DNA from: Parcubacteria group bacterium GW2011_GWA2_50_10b
Lineage (GTDB): Bacteria > Patescibacteriota > Minisyncoccia > Phycocordibacterales > Zambryskibacteraceae
Reading direction: 5' to 3'
Assembly: GCA_001004085.1 (NCBI GenBank)
Contig: LCQJ01000031.1
Span: 1 to 8,640 of the forward strand
Length of the DNA: 8,640 bases
A model generated the notes under the pieces. It made no database searches and was not told the origin of the DNA. It saw only the letters and a list, made by a program, of their open reading frames with translations. Shown piece by piece: positions 1 to 6,642 of this stretch. Positions within the stretch are counted from its first letter, which is position 1; each line of letters begins with the position of its first letter. Both the position numbers and the translations under genes were made by a program.

Positions 1-98
1 TTATGCTCCGCTCTTTTGGTAATAAGGTAGGTAAAATCCGGCTTGTAAACCAGCGTGGTGGTGGTAATACGGTGCAGTTCTTTATTTTGAATCTCCAT
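1..98 (-). CDS. Probable NUDIX hydrolase, N-terminal part only (runs off window)
   Basis: The minus strand from the ATG at 98 stays open to the window edge and gives 32 codons. It starts MEIQNKELHRIT, followed by a hydrophobic strand (TLVYKP) and the segment TYLITKRAEH. A first beta strand followed by 'LITKR' plus a basic/histidine turn is how many NUDIX (nucleoside diphosphate-X pyrophosphohydrolase or isopentenyl-diphosphate isomerase-like) domains begin. The diagnostic NUDIX box lies outside the window, so the family call is an inference from the N-terminus alone. The gene starts 17 nt inside the end of the GGDEF gene (stop at 82-84), in another frame, which suggests translational coupling as the last visible member of the operon. 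An in-frame ATG at 152 would add 18 residues that look unlike a domain start, so 98 is preferred. No clear Shine-Dalgarno sequence precedes it. Confidence 0.55.
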   Translation of the reverse strand, partial: MEIQNKELHRITTTTLVYKPDFTYLITKRAEH

Positions 99-702
99 TC
101 GGAAGCATGGAATAAGGAACAACTTGGTTACGGCCGCTGTTTTTGGCGGCATAGAGCGCTTGGTCGGCGGATTTTATAAGAGAGGCCAGGTTGGCTCCCT
201 TTTCCGAGGTGGCTACTCCGGCGCTAATGGTGACTGAGAGTCCGGAAACTTCTGGGAACGGCAGTTTTTCTATCATCAGCCTGATTTCCTCCGCTTTGGC
301 GGTCGCGTCCTTCTCGTTGGCCCCCAAAAGACTGGCCACCATCTCTTCCCCGCCCCAGCGCGCCAGGGTGTCGCCCGTTCTTAAGCTCGAGCGGATGGCG
401 CTCGCGATTTTTTTAAGCACTATGTCGCCCGCCTCGTGTCCGTAGGTGTCGTTTACAAGTTTAAAATGGTCGATATCGAAAAAGATGACTGAGAGATTCC
501 TGAAACCGAAGCGTTCCTTGCGCTGCAAACCGTCCCGTTCCTTCAGCTGGTCCTGCTGGAGAATGATATTGAGATAAACTCCGACTTCTTCTTCAAGAAA
601 GGCGCGGGTTTTTAATCCCGTCAGAGGGTCATGGATAAGATTGTTCTCGAGTTCGGAGACCAGATTTTCCAGTTCGACAATACGCTTTTGCGGTTCTTCC
701 AT
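82..702 (-). CDS. Soluble GGDEF-domain protein (putative diguanylate cyclase)
   Basis: This 206-residue protein has a short N-terminal helix (about 1-24, probably coiled coil) and then one GGDEF domain. Visible landmarks are DPLTGL (25-30), the metal-binding strand FFDIDHFK (74-81, D76), NDTYGHEAGD (84-93), an inhibitory-site motif RTGD (108-111) exactly five residues before the signature, the signature GGEEM (117-121), and the C-terminal SADQALYAAKNSGRN (178-192). GGDEF enzymes condense two GTP into cyclic di-GMP, and RxxD is the product-inhibition site. Here the catalytic acidic residues are kept (E119, E120) but the usual final Phe is Met. The stretch between DPLTGL and FDID is about 15 residues longer than usual, with charged residues around 50-66. 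There is no membrane segment or sensor domain. The gene follows the TPM gene by 18 nt and overlaps the NUDIX start. Cyclase activity is likely but not proven by sequence. Confidence 0.9.
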   Translation of the reverse strand: MEEPQKRIVELENLVSELENNLIHDPLTGLKTRAFLEEEVGVYLNIILQQDQLKERDGLQRKERFGFRNLSVIFFDIDHFKLVNDTYGHEAGDIVLKKIASAIRSSLRTGDTLARWGGEEMVASLLGANEKDATAKAEEIRLMIEKLPFPEVSGLSVTISAGVATSEKGANLASLIKSADQALYAAKNSGRNQVVPYSMLPNGDSK

Positions 703-720
703 TATTTCATTCTATCACGC

Positions 721-1422
721 CTATTTTCCGGCTGAAAAAGCGGCCTTACCACCTCCCGCTCGCTCCGCCACCACCGGACATGCCTCCGTCAATAGGCCCG
801 CCGCTATGCAAGCGAGAATGTAAAAAATGCCAGCAAAGAAAATCAACCCGACCACTCCGCCGACTACACCTCCGGCCCACCATGATTTGGACCGTGCCAA
901 AATTGAGGCGAGCCAAATGAAAATGAATCCGGCATAGACCATCCATTGAGGCCAATTGACCGGAGTGTTAGCTGTGGGTACAGCTTCTCCTTGAGCCAGC
1001 AAAACCAAATGCTCGACAGCTTGTATCACTCCTTCATCATAATTCCCCGCTTGAAATGCCGGGATAAGAATTTCTCTAATAATGCGCCCGCTTTCGATAT
1101 CAGTAATGACGGGCTCAAGCCCATAACCGACTTCGATACGCATTTCCCTGTCATCTCGCGAGATAAGTAAAAGCAGGCCGTTATCTTCATTTTCTTTACC
1201 AATCCCCCACTTTTCGAAAAGTTTTACGGCGTAACTCTCAATAGTCTCATCCGAACCATGAGTGTCTATAGTTACTATCGCAATCTCGTTGCCGGTCGTA
1301 CTTTCGAAATTTGCCAGAGTAGATTCAAGATTCGAGACCGTCTCCGGCTTCAAGATATGAGCGAAATCATTCACATGCCCCGTCGGGACAAGCGTTGCGA
1401 TTAAGAGAAATAATGGAAACAT
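721..1422 (-). CDS. TPM-domain membrane protein (YgcG-like), C-terminus apparently frameshifted
   Basis: The 233-residue product begins with a short hydrophobic segment (1-13). A TPM domain follows (about 16-145), with the hallmark HVNDFAHIL (16-24) and the run KWGIGKENEDNGLLLLIS (71-88) then EVGYGLEPVITD (97-108). Two membrane segments come next (about 160-177 and 186-211). TPM proteins are extracytoplasmic domains tied to the membrane and often sit next to LemA; their function is poorly defined and includes proposed roles in envelope or membrane-protein quality control. The start codon overlaps the LemA stop by one base (TAATG), which is strong evidence for coupling. The tail in this frame (after residue 211) does not resemble the family. 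The typical Gly-rich ending GGMSGGGGASGRW is encoded in the -1 frame and stops at 746-748, so one base seems to be missing near 795-815. The signal segment lacks the usual basic residues. Confidence 0.88.
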   Translation of the reverse strand: MFPLFLLIATLVPTGHVNDFAHILKPETVSNLESTLANFESTTGNEIAIVTIDTHGSDETIESYAVKLFEKWGIGKENEDNGLLLLISRDDREMRIEVGYGLEPVITDIESGRIIREILIPAFQAGNYDEGVIQAVEHLVLLAQGEAVPTANTPVNWPQWMVYAGFIFIWLASILARSKSWWAGGVVGGVVGLIFFAGIFYILACIAAGLLTEACPVVAERAGGGKAAFSAGK

Positions 1423-1979
1423 TATTCGAAGTTGACGCTTGGGGCAGTTTCGGTGCCGGTAGCCGCCTCGAAGTAGGAGCGTTCACCGAAGCCCAGCAGT
1501 CCCGCCAGGATATTGCGCGGAAATCTTTTGACGGAGAGATTGTAGTCGCGGATGAGGTCGTTGTAGCGGATGCGTTCGACCGAAATGCGGTTTTCCGCGC
1601 CTTCAAGTTGGGTCATCAGGTCGCGGACGTTGGCGCTGGACTGGAGTTGCGGATAATTCTCCATGATCACCAGTAACCTCCCCAATGAACTTTCGATTTG
1701 GCTGGCGGCGGAAGCTTTTTCGTCCGGAGTGCCGGCGCCGGAGTAACGAGTGCGAGCATCGGCAATCTCGCCGAAGATAGTTTGCTCTTGAGTAAGAATT
1801 GCCTTGACCGAATTTACCAAATTAGGAATAAGGTCGAAGCGTCTCTGATACTGCGTCTCCACCTTGGCCCACTGTGCATCCGCTGATTCATTCAAAGTCA
1901 CAAGACTGTTGTATCCCGAGAATCCCCAGATAACGAGCACGGCTACGATAGCTATGAAGGCGATGGCGCTTTTTTTCAT
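1422..1979 (-). CDS. lemA: LemA family membrane protein
   Basis: The 185-residue protein has one N-terminal membrane helix (about 4-20) with the short N-terminus MKK inside and a helical domain outside. LemA signatures are YNSLVTLNESADAQW (23-37), YQRRFDLIPNLVNSVK (44-59), the downstream ENYPQLQ (107-113), LEGAENRISVERIRYND (125-141), the FPRNILAGLLGF stretch (153-164), and the terminal FE-type motif YFEA (169-172). Length matches the family. LemA proteins are widespread single-pass proteins with a long helical bundle; their biochemical role is still unsettled. The gene lies 4 nt after the small coiled-coil gene and overlaps the TPM start by one base, the classic LemA-TPM neighbourhood. A weak purine-rich AGAAG sits about 8 nt before the ATG, inside the end of the upstream gene. 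Confidence 0.95.
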   Translation of the reverse strand: MKKSAIAFIAIVAVLVIWGFSGYNSLVTLNESADAQWAKVETQYQRRFDLIPNLVNSVKAILTQEQTIFGEIADARTRYSGAGTPDEKASAASQIESSLGRLLVIMENYPQLQSSANVRDLMTQLEGAENRISVERIRYNDLIRDYNLSVKRFPRNILAGLLGFGERSYFEAATGTETAPSVNFE

Positions 1980-1983
1980 TTTA

Positions 1984-2262
1984 TTATCTTCTATTGATTA
2001 ATTTTTTCTCGATCATTGTCACCCTACGGGACAAAGACATTATCTCTACATTATCTGCTTTAAGCTTCAAGTCATATCTCATGAGCTCCACTATGTCTGA
2101 AAGCTTAGTTATTTGTTCAGAATTATGAGCCACTTGTTCCGCTATCAAGCTTGTATCATGCTTCGTTTGTTCGTGAAGCATGCCCATGTGGTGAACAAGC
2201 TCATCCCTGATTTCGTCAAATCGGTCTTTGGGTCTTTTGGATTTTTTAGTCCTTTTAGCCAT
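1984..2262 (-). CDS. Small basic coiled-coil protein of unknown function
   Basis: I do not recognise a named family. The 92-residue product starts with a strongly basic tail (MAKRTKKSKRPKDR) and continues as one long predicted helix with heptad-like hydrophobic spacing, for example the stretches around IAEQVAHNSEQITKLSDIV (40-58) and VTMIEKKLI (81-89). There is no signal peptide, membrane segment or cysteine. Such a shape suits a homo-oligomeric coiled coil or an adaptor that binds nucleic acid or membrane through its basic end; this is inference. It is the first gene of the coiled-coil/LemA/TPM/GGDEF/NUDIX string, 4 nt ahead of LemA. The start is supported by AGG about 4 nt before the ATG and a promoter-like pair close upstream, which would leave an almost leaderless mRNA. 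Confidence 0.75.
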   Translation of the reverse strand: MAKRTKKSKRPKDRFDEIRDELVHHMGMLHEQTKHDTSLIAEQVAHNSEQITKLSDIVELMRYDLKLKADNVEIMSLSRRVTMIEKKLINRR

Positions 2263-2268
2263 GTACCT

Positions 2269-2297
2269 ATTTTAACGTTCCATAAGGAAGATTACAA
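2269..2297 (-). promoter_or_regulatory. Putative promoter of the coiled-coil/LemA/TPM/GGDEF operon
   Basis: Read on the minus strand, TTGTAA (2292-2297) and TAAAAT (2269-2274) are separated by exactly 17 nt. They match the bacterial -35 at 4 of 6 and the -10 at 5 of 6 positions. Transcription would start at or next to the ATG at 2262, giving a leaderless or very short leader mRNA. Two perfect TTGACA hexamers further upstream (2306-2311 and 2344-2349) have no good -10 at the standard distance. Confidence 0.45.
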
Positions 2298-2372
2298 CAA
2301 AGCCATGTCAACACTTCTGGCGATCGCAGGATTTGTAATTCTATGTCAATTAAACGTTAAAGTCACTCCGCT

Positions 2373-2400
2373 AAAATAGCCCTTTGTCATAGGCTATTTT
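2373..2400 (-). terminator. Hairpin terminator after groEL
   Basis: A perfect 9-bp stem (AAAATAGCC with GGCTATTTT) encloses a 10-nt loop, 20 nt beyond the groEL stop. On the minus strand the stem ends in four T, and the symmetric A/T ends make it plausible in both directions. It separates the groESL unit from the promoter of the downstream operon. Confidence 0.65.
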
Positions 2401-2420
2401 GTTTAAATCTTGATTTTAAA

Positions 2421-4275
<1,855 letters not shown>

Positions 4276-4324
4276 ACTCTCCGGCAGAATGATGCCGTAA
4301 GCGGGTTTTCTCTAATGCGTGCAA

Positions 4325-4353
4325 AATGTATATGAAAAAATCGGCAAAGTCAA
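4325..4353 (-). promoter_or_regulatory. Putative groESL promoter
   Basis: On the minus strand TTGACT (4348-4353) and TACATT (4325-4330) are 17 nt apart, matching the -35 at 5 of 6 and the -10 at 4 of 6 positions. The predicted start of transcription is near 4317-4319, only a few bases before the remaining groES frame, which leaves no room for the missing N-terminal codons. No CIRCE element is visible. Confidence 0.5.
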
Positions 4354-4399
4354 CGTCAAAACGAAGTTCGCGGTAAGCAGGGCTTCGCCGTGGGCGCGG

Positions 4400-4405
4400 T
4401 ATAAT
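4400..4405 (+). promoter_or_regulatory. Putative -10 box for secG
   Basis: A perfect TATAAT lies 43 nt before the secG ATG and would give a leader of about 37 nt. No recognisable -35 hexamer or extended -10 TG lies at the usual distance, so this rests on the -10 match and position only. It faces away from the groESL promoter. Confidence 0.4.
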
Positions 4406-4448
4406 TGCCTAATTAGTGAAATTGGGTTAGGATTGTCCCGTACAGGCA

Positions 4449-4676
4449 ATGGTCAGATTTCTTCCCTACATTCAGATATTGCTCAGCCTTCTCTTGGTCG
4501 CCGGAGTCCTTCTCCAGCGCACAGAAGCCAGCCTCGGCGCCGCTTTCGGCGGTGACAGTTCAACCGCGGGACGCTTCACCCGCCGCGGGTTCGAGAAATT
4601 CCTTTTCCGGGGCACTATCTTCGTGGCCATCCTTTTTGTTTTGGCCGCTTTCGCCACCCTCGTCCTCAGCCGCTAA
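4449..4676 (+). CDS. secG: Preprotein translocase subunit SecG
   Basis: The 75-residue protein has two membrane helices (about 6-22 and 54-73) joined by a Gly-rich cytoplasmic loop. The family pattern is clear: helix 1 ending in VLLQ (20-23), the loop LGAAFGG (29-35), then RRGFEKFLFRGT (45-56) leading into helix 2. SecG is the small accessory subunit of the SecYEG channel and helps SecA-driven export. Length is normal. The start is supported by the hydrophobic helix beginning at once; only a weak AGG lies very close to the ATG. It is the first gene of the plus-strand group. The next gene follows after an 89-nt structured gap, so co-transcription with the solute-binding protein gene is possible but not shown. 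Confidence 0.93.
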   Translation: MVRFLPYIQILLSLLLVAGVLLQRTEASLGAAFGGDSSTAGRFTRRGFEKFLFRGTIFVAILFVLAAFATLVLSR

Positions 4677-4755
4677 TCCCGTTAGAAGTCTAGAACAATA
4701 TATGTTATTGAAAATGTTAAATTATGAAATTTAATCGAAGTAACTTCTAACGGGA
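4677..4755 (+). repeat. Perfect 13-bp inverted repeat enclosing an AT-rich, self-complementary 53-nt loop
   Basis: TCCCGTTAGAAGT (4677-4689) is exactly complementary to ACTTCTAACGGGA (4743-4755). The enclosed loop has two smaller inverted repeats, CAATA/TATTG (4696-4710) and TTAAATT/AATTTAA (4717-4734), so the RNA could fold as a multi-branched stem. It begins directly after the secG stop and ends 10 nt before the next ATG. No T-run follows, so it is not a typical terminator. Possible identities are an mRNA-processing or leader structure, or a small mobile repeat. Confidence 0.8.
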
Positions 4756-4765
4756 CTAACAGCAC

Positions 4766-6523
4766 ATGACCATTAAAGCTTTACGGGCGCTTCTCCTGAG
4801 GCGCTTCAATATTCCGAAGGAACGGGCGGTCAAACGCACCTTACGTTCGTTTACCATGGCCGAAAAAACGGTTTTTTATTTTTGCGCGGCACTTTTTCTT
4901 TTCTCCGGGTTTATCCTGATTTGGAAAGCGAGCGACGCTTTTATGGTCGAAGTGCCTATTCAAGGTGGCACACTCTCCGAAGGAGTGGTAGGCAACCCAC
5001 GTTTCATCAATCCGGTCCTCGCCCTCTCGGAAGCCGACAAGAACCTCTCCAGCCTGATTTATTCCGGTCTGATACGTCTCACTCCGGACGGCTCGGTCGA
5101 GAATGACTTGGCCGAAAGCCTGGCTATCTCGGAGAATCGCCTGATTTACACGGTCGCCGTCAAGCCCGGGGCCCGTTTCCACGACGGCACCGCGGTCACG
5201 GCCGATGACGTTATTTTTACCATCCAAAAAATTGTCGACCCGGGCATCAAGAGTCCGAAGCGCGGCAATTGGGATGCCGTCTCTGTCGAGAAGGTTGACG
5301 AGAGCACCGTCGCCTTCAAGCTCAAGAAGCCTTACGCCCCTTTTATTTACAATCTAACCATCGGCATCCTGCCGAAAAACATCTGGAAGAACGTCTCGGA
5401 TGACGAATTCTCTTTCAGCCAGTTCAACACCTTGCCTATCGGTTCCGGCCCTTACGAGGTCGAGAGAGTCGAGCGGAATTCCGGCGGCATCCCCGATTAT
5501 TACCAGCTGGTTCCCTTCAAAGACGCCTCCGGCAAAGAAGCCTACATCAAGAATATGATTTTCCGCTTCTACCCGTCCGAAGAGGCTTTGATTAATGCCT
5601 ACAACGACCGGGAAATCGACGCCGTCGGCGGCATTTCCCCGGAGAGAATTGCCGATTTCGATACCAGAGGAGTGAGCATCATTCATTCTCCGTTGCCCAG
5701 GATTTTCGCCGTCTTTTTCAACCAAAGCCATTCCAAAGTGCTCCTGAACAAAGAGGTGCGCCAGGCTCTCGAACTCTCAACTCCGAAAGAGGAGATTATC
5801 GCCAAAGTGCTGAAGGGTTACGGCGCGGCCATTGACGGCCCGATGCCGGCCGGCATTTATTCCTGGAGCGCGGACCGCAAGAACGACAGCGATTTTGAAG
5901 AGCGCCTCACTCAAGCCAAAGAAATACTCGCCAAGGCCGGCTGGAAGCTCAACGAACAAACCGGGGTCTTGGAAAAAAAGAGCGGTTCTGCTACAATACC
6001 TTTGTCGTTTTCTATCTCTACCGGTGATGCCCCGGAACTGCGCCAGGTGGCCGATGAATTGGTCGCCGCGTGGCGAAAGCTCGGAGCACAGGTCCTCGTC
6101 TCGGTTTCCGAAACCGGGGATTTGAATCAGAACGTCATCCGTCCGAGACAATTCGACGCCTTGCTCTTCGGTGAAGTGGTGGGCCGGGATGCCGACCTCT
6201 ATCCCTTCTGGCATTCATCGCAGCGAAACGACCCGGGGCTCAATATCGCTCTTTACGCCAATGCCCGCGCAGACAAATTTCTGGAAGAGGCCAGAAGCGG
6301 CAAGGATGAGGAGACGATAGAGAAGAATTATCGCGCATTCCAAGGCGAAATCGCCTCTGATGTGCCCGCCGTCTTTCTCTACACGCCAAGTTTCCTTTAT
6401 CTGGTGCCGGAAAAGGTTAAGGCAGTGGCTTTGGGCCCCCTCTCGGTCTCCCAAGACCGATTCCTCGGCATTCGTGACTGGTACATCGAAACCGACAAGG
6501 TGTGGAAAATATTCTTAGACTAA
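4766..6523 (+). CDS. Membrane-anchored family 5 extracellular solute-binding protein (DppA/OppA-like)
   Basis: The 585-residue protein has a basic cytoplasmic N-terminus (1-33), one membrane helix (about 35-53), and then an SBP_bac_5 fold. Family features include GGTLSEGVVGNPRFINPVL (67-85) leading the domain, the conserved segments LAESLAISENRLIYTVAVKPG (115-135) and FHDGTAVTADDVIFTIQKI (138-156), and later LPIGSGPYEVE and VRQALELSTPKEEII. Such proteins capture peptides, nickel or other solutes for ABC importers. The protein is anchored by an uncleaved helix: no lipobox Cys follows, and the only nearby Cys (40) is inside the helix. No permease or ATPase gene is adjacent, so the partner and ligand are unknown. 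It may act as an orphan scavenging or sensing protein. A TTAGACT/AGTCTAA hairpin overlaps its stop codon. There is no strong Shine-Dalgarno; GGGA at 4752-4755 lies within the upstream stem arm. Confidence 0.93.
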   Translation: MTIKALRALLLRRFNIPKERAVKRTLRSFTMAEKTVFYFCAALFLFSGFILIWKASDAFMVEVPIQGGTLSEGVVGNPRFINPVLALSEADKNLSSLIYSGLIRLTPDGSVENDLAESLAISENRLIYTVAVKPGARFHDGTAVTADDVIFTIQKIVDPGIKSPKRGNWDAVSVEKVDESTVAFKLKKPYAPFIYNLTIGILPKNIWKNVSDDEFSFSQFNTLPIGSGPYEVERVERNSGGIPDYYQLVPFKDASGKEAYIKNMIFRFYPSEEALINAYNDREIDAVGGISPERIADFDTRGVSIIHSPLPRIFAVFFNQSHSKVLLNKEVRQALELSTPKEEIIAKVLKGYGAAIDGPMPAGIYSWSADRKNDSDFEERLTQAKEILAKAGWKLNEQTGVLEKKSGSATIPLSFSISTGDAPELRQVADELVAAWRKLGAQVLVSVSETGDLNQNVIRPRQFDALLFGEVVGRDADLYPFWHSSQRNDPGLNIALYANARADKFLEEARSGKDEETIEKNYRAFQGEIASDVPAVFLYTPSFLYLVPEKVKAVALGPLSVSQDRFLGIRDWYIETDKVWKIFLD

Positions 6524-6531
6524 AAGTCTAA
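6515..6531 (+). terminator. Short hairpin over the solute-binding protein stop codon
   Basis: TTAGACT and AGTCTAA form a perfect 7-bp stem with an AAA loop that includes the TAA stop (6521-6523). No T-run follows, so termination is uncertain; it may instead protect the 3' end or belong to the adjoining repeat region. Confidence 0.35.
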
Positions 6532-6638
6532 ATGACAAATGCTTAATGACAAATCAAATCTAAATGATTAAATATCAAATTTTAGACATTCTAACTTAGT
6601 CATTGATTAGACATTCGACATTAGAAATTAGAAATTAC
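6525..6638. repeat. AT-rich degenerate short repeats before the ribonuclease J gene
   Basis: The gap holds AATGACAAAT twice (6531-6540, 6545-6554), TCTAAATGA twice (6527-6535, 6559-6567), TTAGACATT twice (6582-6590, 6607-6615) and about 2.5 tandem copies of ATTAGAA (6620-6637). The left half is partly complementary to the right half, for example GTCTAA..ATGAC with GTCAT..TTAGAC (6599-6612). I find no open frame, clear promoter or strong ribosome-binding site. It is compositionally unlike the GC-richer genes on each side. Confidence 0.7.
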
Positions 6639-6642
6639 CTAT

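Noticed and set aside
2113..2379. Plus-strand open frame over the coiled-coil gene and the intergenic region
   Set aside because: It is antisense to a better supported gene, crosses the promoter and runs into the terminator hairpin, and its residues show no recognisable domain.
4315..4448. CIRCE/HrcA operator upstream of groESL
   Set aside because: No TTAGCACTC-type inverted repeat is present between groES and secG.
6525..6638. CRISPR array
   Set aside because: The repeated words are 7-10 nt, irregularly spaced and overlapping, with no constant repeat or unique spacers.
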